Position numbers and translations under genes: made by a program. From Comamonadaceae bacterium (GTDB taxonomy: Bacteria > Pseudomonadota > Gammaproteobacteria > Burkholderiales > Burkholderiaceae_C), in NCBI GenBank assembly GCA_013297985.1, contig JAAFIY010000027.1, positions 1 through 36,051 of the forward strand: 36,051 bases of DNA, given 5' to 3'. The stretch's first letter is position 1; each line of letters opens with the position of its first letter. Below are positions 1 to 7,658 of the stretch, piece by piece. The notes beneath the pieces were generated by a model. The model had not been told where the DNA came from. It did not search any database and saw only the letters and a program-made list of their open reading frames with translations.

Positions 1-83
1 AGCTGCAAGGCCTGCCCCAGCAGCCGGTGGATTGGGTGGCAAACGACGGACCCCGCGCTGCCGTGCCCCTGACCTGCCGCTGA
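1..83 (+). CDS. 3' end of an upstream gene (partial, unidentified)
   Basis: The frame starting at base 3 is open from the window edge to a TGA at 81-83, giving 26 residues that begin LQGLPQQPVDWVANDGP. It is the only reading here that would end just before the phnE start without a long overlap. Its position directly upstream of two phnE genes suggests another phosphonate transporter component (PhnC or PhnD), but the tail carries no diagnostic motif, so that identity is inference from context only. Confidence 0.35.
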   Translation, partial: LQGLPQQPVDWVANDGPRAAVPLTCR

Positions 84-100
84 CGCAACCCGAGCCACCT

Positions 101-937
101 GTGTCTAGCACCACGCGCTCGGCGCCCCAACTGCGCGACCCCGCCTGGATGAGTCGCGTGTTCTGGTTTTTGGCCGGCTGTGTGGTGCTGTGGCCGCTGT
201 TGGTGGTGGCCGAGTTCAAGCCCTGGATCATGTTGGAGCCCGGCGGCTTAAAGCCCACGTTGCATTTTCTGGGCGACTTTTTTCCGCCCAAGATCAACGC
301 TGAATTCATGGCCATGGTGGTGCGCGAAACCTGGCGCACCGTGGCCATTGCCACTGCAGGCATCAGCTTGGCGCTGGTGCTGGCGGTGCCGCTGGCGCTG
401 ATCAGTGTGCGGGTGCTGTCGGTGTCGGGGCTCACCGGGCGCATGGGGGCCTTGCCTGCGGGGGTGCGCCTGTTGGTGCGCGGGGCAATGATCGTGCTGC
501 GCAGCGTACCCGAACTGATTTGGGCGCTGGTGTTTGTGCGCGTGGTGGGCCTGGGGCCCACGGCTGGCGTGCTGGCCATTGCCCTGACCTATGCCGGCAT
601 GCTGGGCAAGGTGTATGCCGAAATTTTGGAATCTGGCGACACCCATCCCACGCAAAACCTGCTGCGCAATGGATCTGGCCGCATGCAGGCGTTTTTCTAT
701 GGCCTGCTGCCGCAAAACGCCGCTGAGCTGACCAGCTACACCGTGTACCGCTGGGAATGCGCCATCCGCAGCAGCGCGGTGTTGGGCTTTGTGGGCGCAG
801 GCGGTTTGGGCCAACAAATGGACGCGTCGATGAAGATGTTCAACGGCTCTGAAGTGGCCACCATGCTCATCGTGTTCATGCTGCTGGTGGCGCTGGCCGA
901 TGCGGTCAGCGGCTGGTTGCGCCGCTCCTTGGGCTGA
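101..937 (+). CDS. phnE: Phosphonate-type ABC transporter permease PhnE (first copy)
   Basis: Inner-membrane permease of the PhnCDE-type ABC importer family (phosphonate, phosphite or phosphate-ester uptake). The protein has an N-terminal membrane segment (FWFLAGCVVLWPLLVVAEF), a loop, then several further hydrophobic segments. Near the C-terminus lies the cytoplasmic EAA-like loop that docks on the ATPase (YAEILES-G...GLLPQ), followed by YRWECAIRSSAVLGFVGAGGLGQ, a typical PhnE signature. A GTG at 101, 17 nt after the preceding stop, is my preferred start. ATG 149 is an alternative, and ATG 32 would overlap the upstream frame by about 50 nt. The stop at 937 is 4 nt before the second permease, so the two are almost certainly cotranscribed. 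The exact substrate cannot be read from the permease. The ATPase and receptor genes must lie left of the window. Confidence 0.85.
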   Translation: MSSTTRSAPQLRDPAWMSRVFWFLAGCVVLWPLLVVAEFKPWIMLEPGGLKPTLHFLGDFFPPKINAEFMAMVVRETWRTVAIATAGISLALVLAVPLALISVRVLSVSGLTGRMGALPAGVRLLVRGAMIVLRSVPELIWALVFVRVVGLGPTAGVLAIALTYAGMLGKVYAEILESGDTHPTQNLLRNGSGRMQAFFYGLLPQNAAELTSYTVYRWECAIRSSAVLGFVGAGGLGQQMDASMKMFNGSEVATMLIVFMLLVALADAVSGWLRRSLG

Positions 938-941
938 AAGC

Positions 942-1799
942 ATGGATCAACTCAAGCCCCATGCGGTCGCGGCGCCCACCCAAGCGGCGGCCAATCAAAC
1001 CTACCGGCTGCCGCCGCCCTTGTTCAACGCCCGCTGCAAGGCCTGCTGGATCACGGCCGCCACCTTGGTGTTGGTGGTGGCCAGTTTTGCCACCCTCGAT
1101 TTGGCCTGGGGCAAGTTTTTAAGCGCTGATGCCCTGGGCAAGATGGGCCGTTTTATTGGCGAGTTGCTGGCTATTCAGACCGAGCCGCGCTTTGTGGCCA
1201 AGCTGTGGCGGGCCGCGCTGGAAACCCTGGCCATGTCGGCGGTGGGCACCCTGCTGGCCGCCGTGCTAGGCCTGCTGCTGGCGCTACCCGCTAGCAAAAC
1301 GCATGCGGATGACCCGGCCCGTCTGCGCGGCATCACCCGCGCGGTGTTGAACATGCTGCGCAGCATTCCTGAACTGGTGTGGGCCGCCATGCTGCTGATA
1401 GCCGCAGGCCTGGGGCCGTTAGCGGGCACCCTGGCGCTGGCGCTGCACACCGCAGGTGTGCTGGGCCGCCTGTTTGCCGAAAGCATTGAAAACGCCCCCT
1501 TGGGCCCAGCCGCCGCCCTGCGCGCGCGCGGCGTCGGCGAAGGCCGCGTGTTTTTGTGGGCCACGCTGCCGCTGGTGCTGCCGCAGTTGCTGAGCTACGT
1601 GCTGTATCGCTGGGAAAACAACATCCGCGCCGCTGCGGTGCTGGGCGTGGTGGGCGCGGGCGGGCTGGGGCAATTGCTGGCCTTTCACATGGGGCTGTTT
1701 CACATGCCCGAAACCGGCACGGTGCTGGGCGTGATGCTGCTGTTGGTGGCCCTGGTCGACGGCTTGAGCTACATCGCCCGCCGCAAGCTCACGATGTGA
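942..1799 (+). CDS. phnE: Phosphonate-type ABC transporter permease PhnE (second copy)
   Basis: A second, paralogous PhnE-family permease of 285 residues. It shares the landmarks of its neighbour: a first membrane segment (CWITAATLVLVVASFATLDLA), the LRSIPELVWA block matching LRSVPELIWA of copy one, an EAA-type loop (FAESIEN-A-LGPAAALRARGVG) and the end block YRWENNIRAAAVLGVVGAGGLGQ. Members of this family work as a permease dimer, and two adjacent divergent phnE genes suggest a heterodimer (inference). ATG 942 follows the first phnE stop by 4 nt. An earlier in-frame ATG at 900 would overlap the first gene by 38 nt and is rejected. Transport of phosphonates is the family assignment, not shown by the sequence. 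Confidence 0.87.
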   Translation: MDQLKPHAVAAPTQAAANQTYRLPPPLFNARCKACWITAATLVLVVASFATLDLAWGKFLSADALGKMGRFIGELLAIQTEPRFVAKLWRAALETLAMSAVGTLLAAVLGLLLALPASKTHADDPARLRGITRAVLNMLRSIPELVWAAMLLIAAGLGPLAGTLALALHTAGVLGRLFAESIENAPLGPAAALRARGVGEGRVFLWATLPLVLPQLLSYVLYRWENNIRAAAVLGVVGAGGLGQLLAFHMGLFHMPETGTVLGVMLLLVALVDGLSYIARRKLTM

Positions 1800-1812
1800 G
1801 AAGCTCGCGGCC

Positions 1813-2253
1813 ATGTTTGCCGTTGTCATCACCGCGCTGCTGCTGGTGGGGCTGACCACCCTCATCCACTATGAATGCCTGCGCCTGCTCGACGCTTGGC
1901 TGCCGCGCCTAAAGGGGTCTGCGCACCCCAAGGTACTGATCGCGATTGGCGGCGTATTGGTGGCCCATTTGGTGGAAATCAGCGTCTACGCCGCAGGCTA
2001 TGCCTGGGTCTTGACCTTGGACGGTACCGGCGACCTGGGTACCCCCGACCGCCCGGGCGGTGATGAATCGCTGGTGACGTGTTTGTACTTTTCAGCCATC
2101 ACCTTCAGCTCAGTGGGCTACGGCGACATCGTGCCCCATGGGCCCATTCGCTTGCTGGCCGCCATCCAGCCGCTGCACGGGTTGGTGCTGATCGGCTGGT
2201 CTGCGTCGTTTGCCTACATATCCATGGAACGGTATTGGCGGCATCGGCGCTGA
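1813..2253 (+). CDS. Small two-pore-helix potassium channel-like protein
   Basis: A 146-residue membrane protein with hydrophobic segments at about residues 3-18, 42-66 and 112-136. The loop before the last segment contains ITFSSVGYGDIVP, in which SVGYGD (residues 100-105) is the canonical K+ selectivity filter. This places it in the minimal Ion_trans_2 (KcsA/Kch-like) family. Such subunits assemble as tetramers in the inner membrane. No cytoplasmic RCK/TrkA-N domain follows, so gating by nucleotide binding is not evident. The start ATG lies 13 nt after the phnE stop, close enough for cotranscription, although a functional link to phosphonate uptake is not obvious. Similar short channels without a regulatory domain are common in betaproteobacteria. 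Confidence 0.85.
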   Translation: MFAVVITALLLVGLTTLIHYECLRLLDAWLPRLKGSAHPKVLIAIGGVLVAHLVEISVYAAGYAWVLTLDGTGDLGTPDRPGGDESLVTCLYFSAITFSSVGYGDIVPHGPIRLLAAIQPLHGLVLIGWSASFAYISMERYWRHRR

Positions 2254-2285
2254 CCAGGGCTTCGCCGCTGAGTCACACTTGGGCA

Positions 2286-3491
2286 ATGCCCAGTACCCCG
2301 AGCTCTCAGCGTCCCACCCCCCTTCATTTAGCCGACCTGCGGGGCCTGGCACGCTTGGGACTTGACGGCGTGTTGGGCGTGACCGATGTGGTCGAGGGCA
2401 TGCACAAAGCCATCACGGCGGTGCCACTGCCCCTGGGCAAGCCGGTGGCGGGGCGCACCCGGGGTATTACCGGGCTGGTGTATCGGTCGGTGCGCGGTAT
2501 CACCCGTGGGGTGGGCTGGGGGCTGGACACTGCCTTGGGCGCGTTACCCATGCCGCGCGAATCTTCTACGCCCGAACGCGAGGCCCTGTTGGCTGCGCTT
2601 AACGGCGTCTGGGGCGACCACTTGGCCGCCAGCGGCAACCCGCTGGCGATTCCCATGACGCTGCGCATCAACGGCCTGCCTTGGCAAGCCGCCTTGCGGG
2701 CTGCGGCCACCGCGCCGAGCAGTCGGCTGCTGGTGCAAGTGCATGGCCTGGCCATGAACGATTTGCAGTGGCAGCGCAACGGCCATGACCACGGCGCCGT
2801 GCTGGCGCAGCAGCGCGGTTTTACTGCGGTGCATCTGCACTACAACACCGGTTTGTCGATTGGCCACAACGCGCAAAACTTTGCGCTGCTGCTGGATCAG
2901 CTGGTGGCCCAGTGGCCCGTGCCGGTTGAGCGCATCGTGCTGCTGGGCCACAGCATGGGCGGCTTGGTGGCGCGTGGTGCGTGCTGGTGGGGCACACACA
3001 GCCGATGGCTACCCCTGCTGACCGACCTGATCTGCCTCGGCAGCCCCCACCACGGCGCCCCGCTGGAGCGCGGCGGCCGGCTGATTGACGCCGCCCTGGG
3101 CCTGAGCCCCTACGCCGCTCCGCTGGCGCGCCTAGGGGCGTCGCGCAGCGCGGGGATCCATGATTTGCGCGATGGCCGCATCCGATCCGAAACCAAAAGC
3201 CCGGCCCAACACGCCCAGCGCCTACCCACGCCGCTGCCCGAAGGCGTACGCACCTTCGTGGTGGCTGCGGTGCTGACTGAGTCCTTGCCTCGCAAGACCG
3301 CCATCGGCGCCGCCCAAACCTTGGCTGGCGATGGCTTGGTGCCGCTGGCCAGTGCTTTGGGCGAGCATGCCGATCCGGACTTTGACTTGGGTGTGCCACC
3401 TCAGCGCCGAATGGTCATTCGGCAAGCCAATCACTGGGATTTGCTCGACAACCCAGCTGTGGGCAAGCGGCTGTTGAAGTGGGTTTTGTGA
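2286..3491 (+). CDS. Alpha/beta hydrolase (lipase/esterase, PGAP1-like)
   Basis: A 401-residue protein with an alpha/beta-hydrolase fold in its C-terminal half. The strand and oxyanion-hole segment RLLVQVHGLAMND (residues 147-159) is followed by the nucleophile elbow GHSMGG (residues 221-226, Ser223 as nucleophile). A late histidine in RQANHWDLL may be the catalytic base. The first 100 residues are Gly-rich and resemble no domain I can name. No signal peptide is visible. ATG 2286 (MPSTPSSQRP) gives the natural N-terminus; extending to 2079 would overlap the channel gene by 175 nt. It is presumably a cytoplasmic or membrane-associated esterase or triacylglycerol lipase-like enzyme; the substrate is unknown. 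Confidence 0.82.
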   Translation: MPSTPSSQRPTPLHLADLRGLARLGLDGVLGVTDVVEGMHKAITAVPLPLGKPVAGRTRGITGLVYRSVRGITRGVGWGLDTALGALPMPRESSTPEREALLAALNGVWGDHLAASGNPLAIPMTLRINGLPWQAALRAAATAPSSRLLVQVHGLAMNDLQWQRNGHDHGAVLAQQRGFTAVHLHYNTGLSIGHNAQNFALLLDQLVAQWPVPVERIVLLGHSMGGLVARGACWWGTHSRWLPLLTDLICLGSPHHGAPLERGGRLIDAALGLSPYAAPLARLGASRSAGIHDLRDGRIRSETKSPAQHAQRLPTPLPEGVRTFVVAAVLTESLPRKTAIGAAQTLAGDGLVPLASALGEHADPDFDLGVPPQRRMVIRQANHWDLLDNPAVGKRLLKWVL

Positions 3492-3526
3492 ATTGCTGCG
3501 GCTTGGGGCAGCACCGAGCGCGCTGT

Positions 3527-4003
3527 CTACTTTCCCTGGTTTGAGCGTGGCGAGCCAAACAGAACTTGACCCTGGGCATCCACAATATCAGGCAGCCAAG
3601 CGATTTGACCAAGGTGACGCGCCTTGACAAAGTAGCGCCGGTCTGCGGTGACAAATGTGGCACCCTGCTCTTCTAGGGCCAGCGAGTGATACAGCGTGTC
3701 AAACACATGGTGATTGAGCTGCGTAGCCAGCACGATGGCACGACCAAGGGCAGCACTTGGCCCGGCCCAGGCGACGCTCATCGACGCCAGGTCTTCCATG
3801 CATTGGGTGGCAGCAAGAGGCGCAATGCGCGCCAACACCGCAGCCACTTCCGCCAAAAAGTGAGGTGGCTGGTAGAGGGTGACCGCGCCATCGCGGCACG
3901 CCAACAACAAGCTGATCGCTGGGTCTATGTGATCCTCTCGTGTGGCCCAGTCGCCCTGCGCAAACCATTTGATGGCGACGCTGGCATCCACCACACAAAT
4001 CAT
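3527..4003 (-). CDS. vapC: Type II toxin VapC (PIN-domain ribonuclease)
   Basis: A 158-residue PIN-domain protein. The acidic residues expected for the Mg2+-dependent RNase site are present: Asp in MICVVDASVAIKWF at the N-terminus, Glu in PPHFLAEVAAVL, and the Asp pair in VFDTLYHSLALEEQGATFVTADRRY near the C-terminus. VapC toxins usually cleave tRNA or rRNA and are neutralised by the cognate VapB. Its ATG overlaps the stop of the upstream antitoxin gene by 4 nt (ATGA), the usual coupled arrangement. The C-terminal tail (about 20 residues past the PIN core) is longer than in many family members. Target RNA is not predictable. Confidence 0.9.
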   Translation of the reverse strand: MICVVDASVAIKWFAQGDWATREDHIDPAISLLLACRDGAVTLYQPPHFLAEVAAVLARIAPLAATQCMEDLASMSVAWAGPSAALGRAIVLATQLNHHVFDTLYHSLALEEQGATFVTADRRYFVKARHLGQIAWLPDIVDAQGQVLFGSPRSNQGK

Positions 4004-4233
4004 GGCCGCCCTTGGTGGCGCGCCTGCCGAAACTGCGCCAGCGTGACTGCCGTAGCCTGCGTGCGTCGGGCCAGGATTCGGTCAATGGCGCTGACATGCT
4101 GCTGGCGCGCCTGGGCGCGCAGCACGGCTTCGCGCATCAAGTCGGCAATGACGGCACTTTTGTTCTGCCCAGCAAACGTGACGTTAAACGCCTCTTTGAC
4201 ATCGTCCGGCACACTGAAATTGACGGTTGACAT
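4000..4233 (-). CDS. vapB: Antitoxin of the VapBC pair (ribbon-helix-helix type)
   Basis: A 77-residue protein starting MSTVNFSVPDDVKEAFN, a typical ribbon-helix-helix N-terminus (beta strand TVNFSV, then helices), followed by NKSAVIADLMREAV. The C-terminal basic region (RILARRTQATAVTLAQFRQAR) is the part that normally wraps the toxin. The start at 4233 is chosen because it matches RHH antitoxins; an earlier ATG at 4284 would place the start beyond the operator palindrome. It overlaps vapC by 4 nt and should both neutralise VapC and autorepress the pair through the palindrome at 4247-4265. Confidence 0.87.
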   Translation of the reverse strand: MSTVNFSVPDDVKEAFNVTFAGQNKSAVIADLMREAVLRAQARQQHVSAIDRILARRTQATAVTLAQFRQARHQGRP

Positions 4234-4246
4234 GACTCGCCTCAGA

Positions 4247-4265
4247 TTGTTGAAAAGTTCAACAA
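4247..4265. promoter_or_regulatory. Palindromic operator upstream of vapB
   Basis: Eight-base arms TTGTTGAA and TTCAACAA are separated by AAG, forming a perfect inverted repeat that ends 14 nt before the vapB start codon on the minus strand. RHH antitoxins bind such palindromes to autorepress their operon, so this is the probable VapBC operator. The role is inferred from position and symmetry. Confidence 0.6.
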
Positions 4266-4732
4266 CATTCTGCCGCGAAATCACTAACTAAGGCAGCGTC
4301 AAATTTTTGCGTCGTCACAGCGACCTGGTCGGCGTCGGGGCTCAAGGCATTGGGCGTGAACCGGGCGCGGTGAAGGCCATTCGCATGGCAAGCGCCGGCA
4401 CAGAAAGCAGCCGTCGCACCCCACAAATCGGCGCAGGCTGCTATCAGAAAAGTAGCATTCTGGGTCTCGACTTCTGCTTGACCCAAATGCGGCACCCACC
4501 GCGCTGGGGGGGATGAGTGGCTCTACAGGCCTGTCATGGCCATGCACTGCTCAGTAGCCGCCGATTCCAAGGCACTCGAAGCGTTCGTTCTGACCCTGCC
4601 GAGTGCCCGCACCATGAAATCTGAAGCGTGTTGAGTCTTTCTTCACTCTGCGTCGCTCCGTTAGGCACGAGCCGCACGAAAGGGAAGGCGGTAATTTGTC
4701 AGAGATAAGGGGGTTCAGAAGGAAGCGGCGCG
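4266..4732. other. Intergenic stretch without a recognisable gene
   Basis: No open frame here has a convincing start, ribosome site or recognisable motif. The only structured element is one copy of the dispersed GCTAY-T(n)-ATAGC repeat at 4401-4460. A 32-codon plus-strand frame from ATG 4536 exists but has nothing to support it. Confidence 0.6.
4401..4460 (-). repeat. Dispersed Comamonadaceae-type repeat, copy 1
   Basis: Read on the minus strand it begins GAATGCTACTTTTCTGATAG and continues with CAGCCTGCGCCGATTTGTGG. It aligns with the copies at 13296-13365 and 27598-27661 through the core GCTAC-T(n)-ATAGC, then a G/C-rich stretch and a GGGYGC block. Confidence 0.6.
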
Positions 4733-4846
4733 CTAGCGCGTCACGCGCTTAATGAACTCGACCATGTCCATCTTGGTTTTGCGAAAGGCCTCGTCGTTCC
4801 TGCGCACTATGGTCGGAGCGGCCACCGGCCGCAGCTTTAAGATGGT
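4733..4846 (-). pseudogene. Possible 3' remnant of a lost gene downstream of the TctC receptor
   Basis: On the minus strand the frame between a TGA at 4847-4849 and a TAG at 4733-4735 reads ...VAAPTIVRRNDEAFRKTK followed by MDMVEFIKRVTR. The composition (mixed charged and hydrophobic, ending in an amphipathic helix) looks like the C-terminus of a real protein, but there is no credible start and I cannot assign a family. It could be the tail of a catabolic gene removed by deletion, or chance coding. Confidence 0.25.
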
Positions 4847-5835
4847 TCAATTCCCAGCGCGCGCAGCCGCTGGGTGATCACCGGAAACTCCTCGCTGTAC
4901 TGCGCTGTCGCCGCGTCCGCGCCGGCAATTTGTGGCTCTAGGCCACGCTCTCTTATGGCTGCGAGAACTTCCTGAGACTGAGCAATCGCCTGGATGTCAA
5001 TCGACAGACGGGCGACGACGTCGTTCGGGGTTCGTGCTGGCACCAAGAAGGCCATCCAAACCGAGCGGTCAAAGAACGTATCGGTGATGCCGAGTTCGCG
5101 AAACGTCGGCACCTCGGGCAGGGCGGTCGAGCGCTCACGCCCCATCATGGCCAGCGGCACCAAGCGCCCACTTTGTACGTGCTGCCGTGCGGTGCCCGCT
5201 GATGTCCAACCGCTGTGAATCGTGTTGCTCAGCAGGTCTTGGAGCACGGGTGCTTCGCCGCGTTGCGGGATGTGAACCGCGTTGAACTTCAGTTGACGCG
5301 CGAGCGTTTCCGCTGCCAGGTGACCCAGACTTCCCAGACCCCAAGTTCCGTAAGACAGCTGTCTGCCGGTTGCGGTCGCAAACGAGCGGAACTCGGAGAA
5401 GTTGCGCACCCCGAGAGAGCTTGGCACCGACAGCAAGGCCGGGCTCCGCAGAATCGACGCTACAAAGCGGAAGTCGCGTTGTGGGTCGTAGGCGAGGTTC
5501 TTGACCAAAACTGTGTTGTTGATCAACGGGTCATTGAGCGTGTACAGCAATGTGTGGCCATCTGCGGGCGCTTTGGCCACCTCGGCACAGCCGATCGCTC
5601 CCGACGCCCCAGAACGGTTGTCGACCACCACCGCTTGCCCTAGACGCTTGGCCAAGTGTTCGGAGATGAGTCGGGCAGTCGCGTCAGTCGCTCCCCCCGG
5701 TGGGTATGGCACCACCACGCGCAGGCTTCGCGTGGGGAATCCCGGCTGTGCTACGGCGGGTGCAGCCAACCATTGGGAAGTGGTGGCGGCTGCTATCAGG
5801 GTGCCGCTTTTACGCAGCGCAGTACGTCTATCCAT
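4837..5835 (-). CDS. Bug-family periplasmic solute receptor (TctC-like)
   Basis: A 332-residue extracytoplasmic receptor of the Bug/TctC family, which is greatly expanded in Burkholderiales and binds carboxylates, often aromatic acids or their analogues. The N-terminus MDRRTALRKSGTLIAAATT ends in a cleavable region (APAVAQ) and carries RR, so Tat or Sec export is possible. The family signature follows: PTRSLRVVVPYPPGGATD, then DNRSGASG and the KAPADGHTLLYT segment. The start at 5835 fits a signal peptide better than ATG 5850. It is the last intact gene of the marR-Rieske-tctC unit, 45 nt after the oxygenase, suggesting it delivers the oxygenase substrate. No TctA/TctB membrane components are nearby, which is usual for orphan Bug proteins. 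Confidence 0.88.
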   Translation of the reverse strand: MDRRTALRKSGTLIAAATTSQWLAAPAVAQPGFPTRSLRVVVPYPPGGATDATARLISEHLAKRLGQAVVVDNRSGASGAIGCAEVAKAPADGHTLLYTLNDPLINNTVLVKNLAYDPQRDFRFVASILRSPALLSVPSSLGVRNFSEFRSFATATGRQLSYGTWGLGSLGHLAAETLARQLKFNAVHIPQRGEAPVLQDLLSNTIHSGWTSAGTARQHVQSGRLVPLAMMGRERSTALPEVPTFRELGITDTFFDRSVWMAFLVPARTPNDVVARLSIDIQAIAQSQEVLAAIRERGLEPQIAGADAATAQYSEEFPVITQRLRALGIEPS

Positions 5836-5880
5836 GGTCTTGCACTCCAAGGGAAATCGAAGATACGGATGTAGGAGGGG

Positions 5881-7002
5881 TCACTTCAGCAAAGGCTCCG
5901 TATGCACGGCGATCGTGCGAACGGGGTGGACGGGCCGAGTTGGTGTGAGCACTTCAACCGCTGGGCTGTGCTCGGCCGCAATTTCGCGCGCGAGAAGTTG
6001 GCGGAACTGTTGTAGCGCGCGATCCAAATGCAGTGGCAGCATCTGAAAATCTGGCGCCATCGCCAAGGACTGGGCTTGAGCACTGATGATGTCTTTGTCC
6101 TCGTCAAAGGCACGCACCAGCATGGCGTGCATTGACGCGGCGAGTTCGGCATCCCCCATGCCGCTTCGATGACTCTGTTGAAAGAAGTAGTGGGTGCTGT
6201 GTTCGGTCTCGGGCGTGAGGGTTTGGCAGCTGTGCAACTCAACCTCACCACGGTCCACAGTGTTGTTGGCTGCAGGACGCCCTCCCGATCGCATGAGCAG
6301 CGTGCCGGGCAGCACGAAGTCGTAGTCCCACCAGCGGTAGATCTCGCCTTCAAAGCGATGAATGCGCTGGTATGACGGTGGTGACGGGACGCGGGCAACC
6401 TCCCTTCGAACCCGCAACCCACGCTGACCCGGTTGACTTAGGTTGGTGATCTCGGGCTTTGCCTGCGCGATCTCCGTAGATCCGCCCAAAGTCGCTTCGT
6501 GGACGTAGCTCAAGTGGGAGAAGTCGAGCAGGTTGTCGCAAATGAGGCGGTAGTCCGTGTCGTAGTGCAGGTAACCCGGCTCGTAGTGCCAATCCACGCT
6601 ACAGCAGGAATAGTTGTTGGGTAGCTGAGTTAGATCGGCTTGAGCAGGGTCACCCATCCACACGAAGACCCACCTGTTGTGCTCAACCACCGGATAGCTT
6701 TTGACGCAAGCCGCGCGGGGCGGGGCCGCCATGCCAGGCGCTGCGACGCAGGCACCGCGCTGATCGAACAGGAGCCCGTGATACCCGCAACGCAGGTGAT
6801 CGCCTTCCACGCGACCCTTGGACAAGGGCGCGCCTCGATGGCAGCACCGATCAGCCAACGCTGAAAGTCCTGCGCTGGTTCGATAGACCACGATCGGCTC
6901 GCCCAGCACCGTGCGACTGAACACTTGACCCTTGGGGGGCGCGTAAGTGATTTCGTGCGACCAAGCAATGACATACCAACAGTTTCGAACCCAAGTGGGC
7001 AT
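5881..7002 (-). CDS. Rieske non-heme iron oxygenase, large subunit (VanA-like)
   Basis: A 373-residue aromatic-ring or O-demethylating oxygenase. The Rieske [2Fe-2S] ligands are Cys53-x-His55 and Cys72-x-x-His75 (RCCHRGAPL and RCGYHGL). The mononuclear iron site is visible as CDNLLDFSHLSYVH, with Asn157, Asp160, His163 and His168 matching the N-x2-D-x2-H-x4-H pattern of vanillate demethylase-type enzymes. Length and N-terminal MPTWVRNCWYVIAW fit the VanA/phthalate 4,5-dioxygenase group. These enzymes take electrons from a flavin/ferredoxin reductase, but no such gene lies in the window, so the reductase must be elsewhere. It is located 34 nt downstream of marR and presumably controlled by it. 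Substrate is unknown; a carboxylated or methoxylated aromatic is likely because of the neighbouring Bug receptor. Confidence 0.9.
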   Translation of the reverse strand: MPTWVRNCWYVIAWSHEITYAPPKGQVFSRTVLGEPIVVYRTSAGLSALADRCCHRGAPLSKGRVEGDHLRCGYHGLLFDQRGACVAAPGMAAPPRAACVKSYPVVEHNRWVFVWMGDPAQADLTQLPNNYSCCSVDWHYEPGYLHYDTDYRLICDNLLDFSHLSYVHEATLGGSTEIAQAKPEITNLSQPGQRGLRVRREVARVPSPPSYQRIHRFEGEIYRWWDYDFVLPGTLLMRSGGRPAANNTVDRGEVELHSCQTLTPETEHSTHYFFQQSHRSGMGDAELAASMHAMLVRAFDEDKDIISAQAQSLAMAPDFQMLPLHLDRALQQFRQLLAREIAAEHSPAVEVLTPTRPVHPVRTIAVHTEPLLK

Positions 7003-7036
7003 ACAACAGCTCCCGTTGAAAGAACGTGACTTCTTG

Positions 7037-7606
7037 CTAATGGTTTGGTTTAGCGGGCCGTCCGAGGGAGTCCGCTACGAAGACCTGTGTGGCCTTCTCC
7101 ACCTCGGGCAGGTTCTCGTGAAGTCGCTTGAGCAGGTGCAGCAGCGTGTCTTGTTCGGCAGGGCTGAGCACCGCAAGTAGGGCTCGCTCGCGTTCGAGAG
7201 CAATGGCCAAGATCTGGTCGTGAACATGGCGGCCATGCTCGGTGAACGACGCGCGGCGCAATCGGCCATCTGTGGGGTCGAGCTGCATCGTGATGAGCTG
7301 CTTGGCCGCCATCTGTTTGAAGCAACGGCTAACTGACGCCTTGTCCATGCCAATGACTTGGCTGACCTCTTGCGCAGTGATGCTGCCCTGTGCTGCCAAC
7401 AAGGCCATGCAGCGCCAGACCTCGGCGCCGATCCCAAACAGGTTCAAGTAGTGCTGCGAAGCTCCTCGGGTGAGCTTGTTGCCCAGCCAGATGAGGTAGG
7501 CCGGCACATATCGATCCAGATCGATCGATGGCGGGAGTTGCTCTGAGCGGTCTGCGGCAGCGGCGCCTTTTCGGGTAGCGGCCAAGGACAGTTTGCGTGG
7601 TGTCAT
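7037..7606 (-). CDS. MarR-family transcriptional regulator
   Basis: A winged-helix regulator of 189 residues. The recognition region is GSITAQEVSQVIGMDKASVSRCFKQM, followed by the wing LITMQLDPTDGRLRRASFTEHG, a classic MarR pattern (DxRxRR-x-x-xT). A 30-residue N-terminal extension rich in Arg and Ala precedes the dimerisation helices. ATG 7606 (MTPRKLSLAA) is chosen over the upstream ATG at 7621 because the latter lies inside the operator palindrome. It is the first gene of the unit marR-Rieske-tctC and probably represses it until an aromatic ligand binds, acting through the sites at 7618-7658 directly before its start. Confidence 0.88.
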   Translation of the reverse strand: MTPRKLSLAATRKGAAAADRSEQLPPSIDLDRYVPAYLIWLGNKLTRGASQHYLNLFGIGAEVWRCMALLAAQGSITAQEVSQVIGMDKASVSRCFKQMAAKQLITMQLDPTDGRLRRASFTEHGRHVHDQILAIALERERALLAVLSPAEQDTLLHLLKRLHENLPEVEKATQVFVADSLGRPAKPNH

Positions 7607-7617
7607 GATGAGGCAAA

Positions 7618-7658
7618 TCAACTAGTTGAATACTCAACGAGTTGATTGTTCAACTAAC
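7618..7658. promoter_or_regulatory. Cluster of MarR-type operator palindromes
   Basis: A perfect 12-bp palindrome TCAACTAGTTGA (7618-7629) is followed by TCAACGAGTTGA (7634-7645, imperfect only in the centre) and a third inverted GTTGA/TCAAC pair (7641-7654). The half-site spacing TCAAC-N2-GTTGA is typical of MarR dimers. The first site ends 11 nt from the marR ATG, so binding would block its own operon. Repressor identity is inferred from adjacency. Confidence 0.7.

Noticed and set aside
4307..4547. Overlapping small frames on both strands upstream of vapB
   Set aside because: They run through the dispersed repeat and lack start signals; most likely non-coding.
4536..4634. 32-codon plus-strand frame beginning MAMHCSVAADSK
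   Set aside because: Short, no ribosome site, no homologue I recognise and no neighbour to support it.
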